DNA of 64,000 bases, taken from positions 390,360 to 454,359 of the forward strand of contig JAUIJE010000003.1 in assembly GCA_030431455.1 (NCBI GenBank), in the 5' to 3' direction. This DNA is from a bacterium (GTDB taxonomy: Bacteria > Myxococcota > UBA727 > JAUIJE01). The translations under genes and the position numbers were made by a program. The notes beneath the pieces were generated by a model. The model saw only the letters and a list, made by a program, of their open reading frames with translations. It was not told the origin of the DNA and did not search any database. Of the stretch, positions 17,766 to 28,980 are shown one piece after another. Each line of letters starts with the position of its first letter. Positions within the stretch are counted from its first letter, which is position 1.

Positions 17766-18619
17766 GCGAAGAGCCGCTGCAAAAGCGCCGCCTGCGGTTC
17801 TGGCGGCGCCGGCCCCGGGTGAAGCGCGAACGGCGCTTCGACCTGCAAAAAGCGCTCTTCATTCTCCCCAACGCCTTCACCGCCGCGAGCATCTTCTGCG
17901 GCCTGTACGCGATCTTGCAGGCCACCTCCCCCGACGGGAGCCGCGAGTCGTTCTACCTCGCGGCGATGGCGATTTTTTACGCCGGCTTTTTCGACATGTT
18001 CGACGGGCGGGTGGCGCGCATGACCCGCACCCAGTCCGACTTCGGCGTGCAGATGGATTCGCTCGCGGACGTGATCTCGTTCGGCGTGGCCCCCGCCGTG
18101 CTCGTCTACCGCTGGGCCCTGATCGACCTCGGGCCCTGGGGCAAAGCAGTGGCATTTGTGTACGCGGCCTGCGGCGCCATCCGCCTCGCCCGGTTCAATG
18201 TGCTCAGCGCCCGCGGCTTGGGCTCGTCTTCGTATTTTATCGGCCTGCCCATCCCCATGGCCGCGGCCATGCTCGTGGCCTTGGTCATCGCCCAATACAA
18301 AAGCTTCGGCACCGAGGTCGAGGCCATCGGCTCGGTGGTCGCGCTGGTGCTCGTGCTCTCCTACCTGATGGTGAGCAACGTGCGCTACTACACCTTCAAG
18401 ACCTACCGCCCGAGCATCAAGAATCTCCCCTTCCTCGTCGTGGCCGGCGGGGCGTCGCTGTTTGTGACCATCAACTTCCGGCTCTCGGTGACCCTGGTGC
18501 TGCTCATCGGGGGCTACATCTTTCTCGGCCTGTGCGCCGAGGTGCTGTTCTTCAAAAAGCGCAAAGAGTCCGGCTGGAACCTCAAACACTCGGCCAAGGC
18601 CAGCAACGCGTCCCACTGA
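17762..18619 (+). CDS. pssA: CDP-diacylglycerol--serine O-phosphatidyltransferase
   Basis: 285 residues, GTG start overlapping the upstream stop. The CDP-alcohol phosphotransferase signature DG-x2-AR-x8-G-x3-D-x3-D is complete (DGRVARMTRTQSDFGVQMDSLAD), with the Asp residues that bind the metal and CDP. About six to eight membrane helices follow. The enzyme makes phosphatidylserine from CDP-diacylglycerol and serine at the inner membrane, the first step to phosphatidylethanolamine. The basic N-terminal extension (about 1-28) is longer than in some homologues. I favour PssA over other family members from the motif spacing and LPNAFTAASIFCG start. Confidence 0.88.
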   Translation: MSEEPLQKRRLRFWRRRPRVKRERRFDLQKALFILPNAFTAASIFCGLYAILQATSPDGSRESFYLAAMAIFYAGFFDMFDGRVARMTRTQSDFGVQMDSLADVISFGVAPAVLVYRWALIDLGPWGKAVAFVYAACGAIRLARFNVLSARGLGSSSYFIGLPIPMAAAMLVALVIAQYKSFGTEVEAIGSVVALVLVLSYLMVSNVRYYTFKTYRPSIKNLPFLVVAGGASLFVTINFRLSVTLVLLIGGYIFLGLCAEVLFFKKRKESGWNLKHSAKASNASH

Positions 18620-18675
18620 CCGCCACGTTTTGCGGCGCCATTGCATCCCGGGGCGCGGGGGCGCAACAATGCGCC

Positions 18676-20841
<2,166 letters not shown>

Positions 20842-22577
20842 GCGCGCGCGCCTGGTCGGTCTCTTTTTCCGAGATCTCGCGTGGTTTGGCATCGACCCCT
20901 TCGGGGAACTCGCCGAGCACGTAGAGCAAACCCAGCCGCGACTGCTCGAGGTCGAGGCGCTGGCGCAGCAGGTCGACCTCGGACAGGAACACCGCGAGAT
21001 TTGCGTCGGTGACGTCGAGGTCGGTGGCCACGCCCACTTCGTACAACGCCTCGGCGTTGGCGGCCGCATCCTTGGCCAATGCCAAGGAGCGCTCGGAGGC
21101 GACCACCCCTTCGCGCTTGACGTGAATGTCCGCGATGTTGCCCCGCACCTGGCGCGCGATCTCAGACTCGGCCTTGCGCACCTTGAGCAGCTCCTCGCGA
21201 ATCTTCGACGCGGACTCGCGCAGCGCCGCGTAGCGTTGGCCGCCGTCGTACAGCGGGACCTGGGCGCTGATGATCAACGCGCCGGTCACCGGCTGCGAGG
21301 TGAACCCCGAGGTGTTGGACGTGTACCGGCCTTGGGCGGTGAGGTTGACCGACGGCAGGAACATCATCCACGCGTCGGTGCGGTTGCGGTCGGCGATGGT
21401 GAGCGCGGCCTTCTGAATCTTGAGATCGATGCGCGACGACACCGCCCGCGACACCAGGTCGGGCTCCTTCTCGAGCTCCACCGCGGCGATCGCGTCGGGG
21501 GCGGTGACGGCGAATTCCTCTTCTTCCCCGACGAGAAAACCCAGCGCGCCGAGGGCGCTTTGGAGCGCGTTGCGCGAGGTCCGGACCTGCTGCTCGGCCC
21601 GGGCCACGTCGAGCTCGGCCCGCGCCAACACCAGCGGCGTGGCCACGCCCAGCTCGACCCGGTCCTTGACCGCGGTGCGGTGCCGCTCGCTGTTCTCGAG
21701 TTGTTTTTGAGACAGCTGGACCAGCTCTTGGGCGGTGACCGCGCCGTAGTACGCCTGCGCCACCGCGAGCATGATCGCGGCCCGGGCTTGGCGGTTGGAC
21801 AGCTCGACGACGTCGACCGCGTCATACGCGTTCTGCAGGAGGGGAATCGCCCGCCCGTTGAACAGCGGCATGTTGAACGTGGCCTGGGCCCCGAGCAGGT
21901 GCGCGGGTTGGACCACGATGTCGGCCGCTTTTTGGTTCTCCAGTTGGGTGGCCACCGCCCGCAGCTGCGCGGCCGATTCTTGGGACTCACGGCGCGCTTG
22001 GGGATCGGTCTGGACCGCCGCGCTCTGCTCGACGATGTTGGCGAGGTTGGAATAGAGCAAAGCCTGCTGGCGGAACTGCTCCTCGTCGCCGAAGGCGACG
22101 GTCTGCTCGGGGTAGTTGTAGGTGTAGGACCCGCCGAGGCTGACGTTGGGCAACAGCAGCGCCCAGGCCTTGCGCACCTGCGCCTCCTGCTGGACGACCT
22201 TTTCGTTGGCGATGCGCAGATCGAAGTTGTTCTCGGTGGCGCGGGTCATGGCCTCGCCGAGCTCGATCAACGGGGGCGCGTCCCGCGGGATCAAGCCGTA
22301 CCGGCTCGTCGGCCCGCCCCCCGACGGAGCGCTGGGGGCCGCCGCCGCGCCGCCTTGTGAAAAGCCTCCGCCCCCCGAGGGCGCGCCCCCCGAGGGCGCC
22401 GCGGGGGCCGCCGCGGCGGGGGCCTGCGCGGAGGGATCGCCGCCGCCGCCAGGGACCTGGGCCCGGCCCGACGAGGCGATGGCCAAGGCCGCACCGACGA
22501 GGACCAGCGGCGCGACACGCACAGGTTGATAGAAACTCTTCACAAGCACGGGCTCTACCAATATGGATAGGTCATGT

Positions 22578-22601
22578 CACCGGCAAAGCTCATCGCCGGT
22601 G
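22578..22601. promoter_or_regulatory. palindrome in divergent promoter (possible operator)
   Basis: CACCGGC (22578-22584) and its exact complement GCCGGTG (22595-22601) are separated by 10 bp between the divergent TolC-type and lipoprotein genes. The spacing fits a dimeric regulator, but no adjacent regulator gene is present. The palindrome is GC-rich, so chance is possible. Confidence 0.35.
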
Positions 22602-22619
22602 GGAATGTCAGAGGAAGAC

Positions 22620-23249
22620 ATGCGCGCGTTGGGATTGTTGAGTTTGATGTTGTTGGCCACCGGTTGCCCCGGGGTCGTCTCCGCCATCGAGGTGCTCCCC
22701 CCGCGCACGTCGGCGACCTGCACCGCCCCCGGGGTGAACAGCGCGGCCTACGGACGTGGCCTGCTCGACGTCGAGGGCACGCGCACGTTGCACGGGGCGT
22801 ACTTTGCCGACCTGCGCATCTCGTCGTTCCAGGACATGGTCGTCGACGCGTTGTCGTTGGACATCGACTACCTCGGCAAGTCGGAGACCGGGCTCGAGCT
22901 GCCGGTGGGCAATGTGTTCTTGACCGGGGCGGACGACGAGCTTCGGGTCGCGGTCCTGGAAAATGTCGAGCTGTTGCCCCGCGACATCGCGGTGGAGCTG
23001 CGCGACGACAGCGACGCCACCGACATTGAGTTCGAGACGGTGCAGGTCACCATCACCGCGCTGCGCGGGGAGCAGGCCTTGATGGGTGAGGCGGGCTCGT
23101 TCGCCCTCGACGTCTGCAAGGGCTGCCTGGTCGAAGAGCCGGCCGAGGAGGACTGCGGGGACGCGGGCATCGCCGAGACCGGCGCCTGCCGAGAAGGCCA
23201 GGACGTGCCGCTGTACGGCTGCGCGTCGGGGGGCGGCGGCCTCTTCTAG
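22620..23249 (+). CDS. lipoprotein of unknown function
   Basis: 209 residues. ATG 22620 is preceded by GAGGAAG. The signal peptide ends at the lipobox LATGC (about 12-16). The middle (about 30-165) looks like a beta sandwich; a Cys-rich tail (CKGCLVEE, EEDCGDAG, GACREG, YGCASGGGG) ends in poly-Gly. No family recognised. It is divergent from the TolC-type gene. Confidence 0.72.
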   Translation: MRALGLLSLMLLATGCPGVVSAIEVLPPRTSATCTAPGVNSAAYGRGLLDVEGTRTLHGAYFADLRISSFQDMVVDALSLDIDYLGKSETGLELPVGNVFLTGADDELRVAVLENVELLPRDIAVELRDDSDATDIEFETVQVTITALRGEQALMGEAGSFALDVCKGCLVEEPAEEDCGDAGIAETGACREGQDVPLYGCASGGGGLF

Positions 23250-23464
23250 CGTGCCGTGACCGGGCCGCGCGGCCCGTGGTCGGTGCACCAACGACCGTCT
23301 CTCGGCCTTCGGGCCCGGTCGTCACGGCCCGGCCCGATGCAGGGCCATTCTGAACCGGCGCCGGCACGCGCCCCGCACGGGCGCGGACCGGTGCTCCAAA
23401 TTCCGCTTAAGAATCAGCGTCTTAGCACGCCGCCGGCACGTCCCCGGCGGCGCGCACGCGCGGC
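23250..23464. repeat. convergent intergenic region with large imperfect hairpin
   Basis: No gene seen. GCCGTGACCGGGCC (23253-23266) pairs with 23312-23328, which is its complement interrupted by three extra bases. Inside lies the perfect palindrome CGGGCCGCGCGGCCCG (23261-23276). Two further GC-rich stems sit near 23370 and 23430. Likely bidirectional 3'-end structures of the two convergent genes. Confidence 0.5.
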
Positions 23465-23767
23465 TCAGTCGTGGCGCCACACCGAGAACAACGAGCGGAT
23501 GAAGCTCCCGTCCTCTTCGTCCCCGGCCAGCCGCTCGAGCTCACCGTCGTCGAGCACGATGACGCCGCAATGGAAACACTTCTCGATCTCGACCTGGCGC
23601 CACTTGATGGTCTGCAGGTCGTAGCCGCACTTGGGGCAGTGCATCCAGTGGAGCTTCTTGCGCTCGTCTTTCTCTTGGGCGTCGAGCTCCTTCAGCTTTT
23701 CCTGGTGGAGCCGGCGGAGCTTTTCCGCCTCTTCCCGGGCAAAGTATTCGTCTTCGGACTGGGACAT
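23465..23767 (-). CDS. TFIIB-type zinc-ribbon protein
   Basis: 100 residues. An acidic/basic helical N-terminus (about 1-40) is followed by a zinc ribbon with CPKC (44-47) and CFHC (64-67), then VIVLDDGELERLAG. CPxC...CxxCxGxxLDxxEL is the hallmark of the zf-TFIIB family of small bacterial proteins. Its molecular role is not established. It is divergent from the FrzS-like gene. Confidence 0.8.
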   Translation of the reverse strand: MSQSEDEYFAREEAEKLRRLHQEKLKELDAQEKDERKKLHWMHCPKCGYDLQTIKWRQVEIEKCFHCGVIVLDDGELERLAGDEEDGSFIRSLFSVWRHD

Positions 23768-23952
23768 GGTCTGCCTCCTGGGTCGTGGCCGAGGCTGTCT
23801 TTGTCCGCCGGTTGGCCGCCGTCAAGGCGATTCTCGGCCACGATCGGACTCATCCGAGACGGCGAGAAACGTTTTTGACGCCCTTACCCTTGCTGACTAA
23901 TGTCCTCGCTGGTCTTGAGGATCGGGGCGCCGTGCGCCCATGGGAGTCCTTC

Positions 23953-25473
23953 GTGAGCGAGATTCTTCTCATTGATTCCGAGCAACCCTTTGCCGACGAG
24001 CTGTTGTCGGCTCTCGAGAACACCGGCTTTCAGGTGACCAAGCTCGAAGACGGCAAAGAGGGCCTCGAGTACGCGCGCAGCAACGCGCCGAACCTCATCG
24101 TGCTGTGCGTCGAGCTGCCCAAAATGAGCGGCTACTCGATCTGCAACAAGTTGAAGAAGGACGCGGAGCTCAAACAAATTCCGCTCATCATCACGTCGAA
24201 AGAGGCCACCCCGGAGACCTTCGCGCAGCACAAAAAGCTCAAGACCCGCGCCGAGGATTATTTGATCAAGCCGTTCTCCACCGAGGACCTGATCGAAAAG
24301 ATCGGCGCCCTCATCCCCATGCCCGACGGGGCTGGCGGGGGCGATGACGCGCTGGACGCCCTCGACGCCCTCGGGGAGCTGGAGGTGTCGGCCGACGACA
24401 TCAACGACATCGAGCTGGCCGAAGACGCCCTCGACCTCGGCGAGATCGACAACGCGCTGGGCGGGCTCGAAGCCTCCGCCGACGAGGACGACGACCCCCT
24501 CGGCGGTTTGGGCGATGACGCCGACGCCCTCGCCGCCGAGTTCGAAAGCGCGGACAGCCCCCAAGACGCCTTGTCCGGCCTCGACGACGTCAACCTCGAC
24601 GCGCTGGAGATGGGCGCGGAGGACGTGGGCGAAATCGGCACCGGCGATGTCGAACCGATGGAAGAGATGGACGTCGACCAAGCGCTCGACGACCTCGGGG
24701 CGACGTTCGACGCCGCCACCCCCGCGGCCCCCGCGATTCCCGCCAGCGTGTCCAGCGGCGGCGGAGGCGGCGGGGGCGCAAGCTCGGCCGACCTCGAGGC
24801 GTTCGCCAAGGCGCGCCGGGAGAACACCGAGCTCAAAGCCAAGGTGTCCGAGCTCGAGACCCGTCTGCGCGCGGCCGAAGAGCAGGCCCGCAGCAGCCAG
24901 GATGCGCTCAATGACGCGTCCAGTTCGTCGTCGTCGTCCGCCCGCGAGACCCTCGAGCTGAAGAAGGCCGTCCGGGCCAAAGAAAAAGAACTCGGCGAGC
25001 TCAACGACCAGCTGCTGTCCAAAGAGGAAGCGGTGGTCGAGCTCCAAGAGGAAATCGACCGCATCCGCCGCGAGGCGCAAGAGGCGCTCAACACCGCGTC
25101 GTCGAAGGACGCGGAAATCGCGTCGCTGACCGCCAAAGCCGAATCGCTCGAACAAGAGCGCGACGAACTCGAAGCCACCGTGCGCGACCGTCTCCAGGTC
25201 GCCGAGCAACAAGCCAGCGACCTGCGGGGCCAGCTCGACGCGGCCCGGGCCGAGCACGAGTCCACCGCCGCCGAGCTGCGCGGCAAGATCGACGCCGCCG
25301 AGCGCGAAGCCAAGGAAAGCGGGGCCCAGCTCGTCGACGCCTACAACCGCCTCAAGAAAGAAGAGCGGTTGCGCGACAAGGCCCGCGAGGCCGCCAGCAT
25401 TGCCCTGTCCCTGCTCTCGGGCGACGTCGACGACGCCAGCGCCGAGGGCGAAGGTGTGGGCGCGCACAATTAG
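23953..25473 (+). CDS. FrzS/AglZ-like pseudo-receiver plus coiled-coil protein
   Basis: 506 residues from GTG 23953, which has GGGAG 7 nt upstream. A receiver domain (about 1-120) lacks the phospho-acceptor Asp: the expected position reads Cys in LIVLCVELPKMSG. The following GYSICNKLKKDAELKQIP and FAQHKKLKTRAEDYLIKP match my recollection of Myxococcus FrzS, whose receiver is also atypical. Then come an acidic Asp/Ala/Leu linker (about 130-265), a poly-Gly hinge and a long coiled coil (about 280-490). FrzS and AglZ are polar-localising motility proteins with this layout. No Frz, Agl or pilus genes are in the window, so a role in motility or polarity is inference. Confidence 0.82.
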   Translation: MSEILLIDSEQPFADELLSALENTGFQVTKLEDGKEGLEYARSNAPNLIVLCVELPKMSGYSICNKLKKDAELKQIPLIITSKEATPETFAQHKKLKTRAEDYLIKPFSTEDLIEKIGALIPMPDGAGGGDDALDALDALGELEVSADDINDIELAEDALDLGEIDNALGGLEASADEDDDPLGGLGDDADALAAEFESADSPQDALSGLDDVNLDALEMGAEDVGEIGTGDVEPMEEMDVDQALDDLGATFDAATPAAPAIPASVSSGGGGGGGASSADLEAFAKARRENTELKAKVSELETRLRAAEEQARSSQDALNDASSSSSSSARETLELKKAVRAKEKELGELNDQLLSKEEAVVELQEEIDRIRREAQEALNTASSKDAEIASLTAKAESLEQERDELEATVRDRLQVAEQQASDLRGQLDAARAEHESTAAELRGKIDAAEREAKESGAQLVDAYNRLKKEERLRDKAREAASIALSLLSGDVDDASAEGEGVGAHN

Positions 25474-25972
25474 CTCCGAGGGGGGATGTCCCAATCCCCC
25501 GGCAATACTTCGCATTGCTTAGGCGAACTGCGTTCGCCCCCTCGGCCTTCACGGCTCGCAAGCTCGCCGAATCAGGCCTCACCCCCAATGTCGAGGCTCG
25601 AAGCGCCTCCGGCGCCTCGCCTCGGGTCGTACGCCGTCGCGTACGACCAGGCAGGGTTTTGGGTTGGGGTGTCGAGGGCGGTTTGGTCGGGCCTGGTCGT
25701 ATGCGATGGCATACGACCAGGCAGGGTTTTGGGTTTGTAGGTTTGGGGTTGTGGGTCGCAGGGCCAGCTGGCGAGCGCGGACGGCGACGCGCCCCCGCGA
25801 TTTGCAGACGCATTGGATCACCGATTGTTCCCTGACTGGTCGTACGCACGCGCGTACGACCCGAGGCGAGGCGCCGAAGGCGCTTCGAGCCTCGACATTG
25901 GGGGTGAGCCGCGATTCGGCGAGCTTGCGAGCCGTGAGCGGCGAGGGGGACTGGGACAGTCCCCCTCGGAGG
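25474..25972. repeat. intergenic hairpin-module region B, a two-sided array
   Basis: No gene in 499 bp. The outer parts (about 25474-25660 and 25830-25972) are imperfect inverted copies, so each convergent gene ends in the same module series. Stems: 25481-25500, GGCGAAC-TGC-GTTCGCC (25522-25538), three 10-11 bp stems with 4-nt loops at 25625-25648, 25694-25719 and 25838-25861, and a 12-bp stem with a GGA loop at 25942-25968. The middle stem has TATGC where the other two have TACGC, with the matching change in its other arm. A direct repeat AGGCAGGGTTTTGGGTT follows each of the first two long stems. Confidence 0.85.
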
Positions 25973-27316
25973 CTAGTGCGCGCCGGCGTCGCCGGCGGCG
26001 GCCTCGTCGTCGGTGATGTGGGTGATTTGTACGCGGGCCACGTGGCGGTCGGCGAGGTTGAGCACCTTGAGGCGGTGGTCCTGTTCGACGATTTCGTCGC
26101 CCACTTGGGGCATTCGTGCCAAGCGCTGCAAGAACAGCCCTGACAATGTATTGGCATCCAAGTCCGCGGGGATCTTGAGCCCGATTTCGCGTTCTACGTC
26201 ACCGAGCGAGGCGAGGCCGTCGGCTTCCCAGGTGCCGTCTTCCTTTTTGTAGATGCCGAGGTCGGGGCTCTCGTCGTCGGTCTCGTCCTGGATCTCGCCC
26301 ACGATCTCCTCGAGCAGGTCCTCGAGGGTCACGACCCCCACGAACACGCCGTATTCGTCGACGACGAAGGCCATGTGCGCCCGCCGGCTGCGCATCAGCT
26401 CGAACAGGTCCGAGATGCGTTGGGTCTCCGGCACGATCATCGGCTCGCGCACAAACTCGCGCAAATCATGCCAAGGGGTCTTCTGACCGTTGAGCAACGC
26501 CTTGTGGATGTCCTTGACCAACACCAGGCCCAGGATCTTGTCGTCCTCGTCGGAATCGATGAGCGGGAAGCGCGAGTGGGGCTCGTCCCGGATCACCGCG
26601 AGGTTCTCGTCGGGGGTCCCGGCCACGTCCAGCATCGCGGCCGAGCCGCGGGGGATCATCACCCGGCCCACCAGGCGCTCGTCGAACTCGAAGATGTTCT
26701 TCAGCATCGCGGCCCGGTCCTGCTGAATCTCGCCGTGGGCGCCCGAGGTCGCGACCATGCCCTTGAGCTCGTCGGTGCTGTACACCTCGTGGTGGCTCGC
26801 CTCGGCCACGCCGAACAGCGACAGCAGCCCCGACGACGCTTTGTTGAGCGCCCAGTTGAGCGGCCACACCGCGAGGTAGGCGGCCCACAGCAGATACGAG
26901 CTGAGCACCGCGACCTGCTCGGGTTTGCGAATCGCGAACGTCTTCGGCACCTGCTCGCCGATCACGATGTGCAACGAGCTGAACACCAAAAAGCCGGTGA
27001 TGAACGACACCGTGTGCAGGAGGTTCTCCGGCAACCCCAGCGCGTGGAACACGGGCTCGAGCAGCGCCGCCACCGCGGGCTCGCCCACCCACCCGAGGCC
27101 GAGGCTGGCCATGGTGATGCCGAGCTGACACGCCGCGAGGTAGGCCTCGAGGTTGTTCATGATTTTGCGGGTGAGGCGCGCGGCCCCGCTGCCGTCGTTG
27201 GCCATCTGGTCGATGCGAAACGCGCGGGCCTTCACCAGCGCGAACTCCGCGGCCACAAAAAACGCGTTGGCCGCGAGCAACAACACCACCGCGCCGAGGT
27301 TGAACCACATGTTCAT
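25973..27316 (-). CDS. CNNM/HlyC-CorC family membrane protein with CBS pair
   Basis: 447 residues. The N-terminal CNNM transmembrane domain (about 1-190, four helices) contains the conserved acidic/Ser/Asn patterns seen in magnesium/cobalt efflux relatives. A CBS pair follows (about 210-335; VMIPRGSAAMLDV, VVDEYGVFVGVVTLEDLLEEIVGEI) and a CorC_HlyC domain closes the protein (about 350-435). The family is linked to Mg2+/Co2+ homeostasis; bacterial members are often labelled hemolysins without evidence. Stand-alone gene ending in region B. Confidence 0.93.
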   Translation of the reverse strand: MNMWFNLGAVVLLLAANAFFVAAEFALVKARAFRIDQMANDGSGAARLTRKIMNNLEAYLAACQLGITMASLGLGWVGEPAVAALLEPVFHALGLPENLLHTVSFITGFLVFSSLHIVIGEQVPKTFAIRKPEQVAVLSSYLLWAAYLAVWPLNWALNKASSGLLSLFGVAEASHHEVYSTDELKGMVATSGAHGEIQQDRAAMLKNIFEFDERLVGRVMIPRGSAAMLDVAGTPDENLAVIRDEPHSRFPLIDSDEDDKILGLVLVKDIHKALLNGQKTPWHDLREFVREPMIVPETQRISDLFELMRSRRAHMAFVVDEYGVFVGVVTLEDLLEEIVGEIQDETDDESPDLGIYKKEDGTWEADGLASLGDVEREIGLKIPADLDANTLSGLFLQRLARMPQVGDEIVEQDHRLKVLNLADRHVARVQITHITDDEAAAGDAGAH

Positions 27317-27346
27317 GCCGGTCGCATAGCACCCAGGCCAGGCGCG

Positions 27347-28003
27347 TCACACCGCGCGCGCGGGCTTTTGGCCCACGGTGCACTCCCGCTTGCCCCCTGC
27401 CCCCGGCCGCGACCGGACGGTGAGCCCGGCGGCCCGCAGCCCGTCTTTCACCGCCCGGGACGCGGCGTAGGTCAAGAGCCGGCCCTGGGGGCGCAAGGCC
27501 GCGGCCACCTGGGCCAACACCGGCGCGGTCCACGATGCGGGCTGGTCCCGTGGCCCAAACGGGTCGAAATAGACCGCGTCGAACCGCTCCGCGCCAAGGT
27601 CGAGCCCGGCCACGTCGTCGACGTGCACCGTGAGCCGGTGGCCCGCCGCCTCGGCCGCGTGGCCCGGGACGGCGAGCGCGCGCGCCACCCACGGCCAGAG
27701 CGCGCCGGCGGGACCTGTGGCGAAGACCGCTTCGGGCAAAGGCGCGCGCTCCACCGCGACGTAGTCGAGCACCGCCCCGCAGGCGACGGCCGCGCGGTGG
27801 GTGCACACGAGGTTGGTGCCCGGGCCAAGCCCCACCTCGAGCACCGTCCACCGGGCGCCGGGCGCGCGGGGCCATTGCGCCCCGTCGACAAACACGTGTT
27901 GCGATTCGGTGCGCGCGCCGTGGCGCGACCGAAACGTCAGCCCGGTCTCGTCGTCGACCAACGTCTGGGACCCGTCCGGGGTGTCGATCCAGCGCCACCG
28001 CAT
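27347..28003 (-). CDS. MnmC/MnmD-like SAM-dependent methyltransferase
   Basis: 218 residues. The N-terminal FRSRHGARTESQHVFVDG resembles the start of the MnmC methyltransferase domain, and VLEVGLGPGTNL is the SAM-binding loop. DAVYFDPFGP takes the place of the DAWFLDGFAP motif. MnmC's C-terminal methyltransferase completes mnm5U34 in tRNA anticodons; monofunctional MnmD versions are known. The FAD half is absent here. The substrate call rests on these motifs only. Confidence 0.75.
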   Translation of the reverse strand: MRWRWIDTPDGSQTLVDDETGLTFRSRHGARTESQHVFVDGAQWPRAPGARWTVLEVGLGPGTNLVCTHRAAVACGAVLDYVAVERAPLPEAVFATGPAGALWPWVARALAVPGHAAEAAGHRLTVHVDDVAGLDLGAERFDAVYFDPFGPRDQPASWTAPVLAQVAAALRPQGRLLTYAASRAVKDGLRAAGLTVRSRPGAGGKRECTVGQKPARAV

Positions 28004-28089
28004 GGGGGGAGCGTAGCGCGCCGGGACGACGGGTTCGCGCGGTTTGCCCCCGGCGGGGGAGGTGGTATCGCGGGCTCGTCGGAGGAGCC

Positions 28090-28980
28090 GTGCGCGTACG
28101 TAAAGCCATCATTCCCGTTGCCGGGCTGGGCACGAGGTTTTTGCCCGCGACCAAAGCGGTGCCCAAAGAGCTCCTGCCCATCGTCGACAAGCCCACGCTC
28201 CAGTACATCGTCGAGGAGGCGGCCGCGTCCGGCATCGAACACATCGTGCTGGTCAACGGGCGGAACAAGAGCGCGATCGAGGACCATTTCGACATCGCCT
28301 ACGAGCTCGAGGACACCCTGCGCAAACGTGACAAGGTGGCCCTCGCCGACGAGATGCGCGACATCAGCGCCCTGTGCCAAATCACGTCGGTGCGCCAGAT
28401 GCAGCCCCTTGGCCTCGGCCACGCGGTGCTCGCGGGCCGCGCGGTGGTCGGGGACGAGCCCTTCGCGGTGCTGCTCGGCGACGACCTGGTGCGCACCGAC
28501 GACGGGCAGCGGCCGGGAATCGGCCAGCTCATCGACGCGTTCGAGCAGACAGGGAAAGGCCAGGTCGCGCTCATGCAGGTGCCGAAGTCGGAGATTGAAA
28601 AGTACGGCGCCGCGGTGGGCACCCCCGACGCGAACAACCCGCGCCAGTTTTTGATCGACAAGCTCGTCGAAAAGCCCCCCGCGGGCACGGTGGACACCGA
28701 CCAAGCGGTGATCGGGCGGTATGTGTTGCCCGCGTCGATCTGGCCGCTGCTCGAGTCGACCACCCCGGGCCGTGGCGGGGAAATTCAGCTCACCGACGCG
28801 CTGGCCGCGCTCCTGCAAAAGGAGGGCCTCGGCGGCTACACCATCGACGGCGAACGATTGGACGCGGGGGACAAAGTGGGCTTTTTGCAGGCCAACCTCA
28901 TCGAAGCGATGTCCCGCGACGACCTGCGGGCGCGGGTGGTGGAGATGATGCGTGGCGTGCTGGAGCGGTTTGATGGTTGA
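28090..28980 (+). CDS. galU: UTP--glucose-1-phosphate uridylyltransferase
   Basis: 296 residues with GTG start. The nucleotide-binding signature GLGTRFLPATKAVPKELLPIVDKP begins at residue 12, followed by VNGRNKSAIEDHFD and LLGDDL. The enzyme makes UDP-glucose, the precursor for cell-surface polysaccharides. Length and motifs match GalU rather than RmlA (dTDP-glucose). The stop lies 3 nt inside the start of the next gene, so they are coupled. Confidence 0.95.
   Translation: MRVRKAIIPVAGLGTRFLPATKAVPKELLPIVDKPTLQYIVEEAAASGIEHIVLVNGRNKSAIEDHFDIAYELEDTLRKRDKVALADEMRDISALCQITSVRQMQPLGLGHAVLAGRAVVGDEPFAVLLGDDLVRTDDGQRPGIGQLIDAFEQTGKGQVALMQVPKSEIEKYGAAVGTPDANNPRQFLIDKLVEKPPAGTVDTDQAVIGRYVLPASIWPLLESTTPGRGGEIQLTDALAALLQKEGLGGYTIDGERLDAGDKVGFLQANLIEAMSRDDLRARVVEMMRGVLERFDG

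Noticed and set aside
23785-23952. Longer N-terminus for the FrzS-like protein
   Set aside because: The upstream in-frame stretch is Arg-rich and unlike a receiver start; GTG 23953 has GGGAG at proper distance and the receiver begins there.
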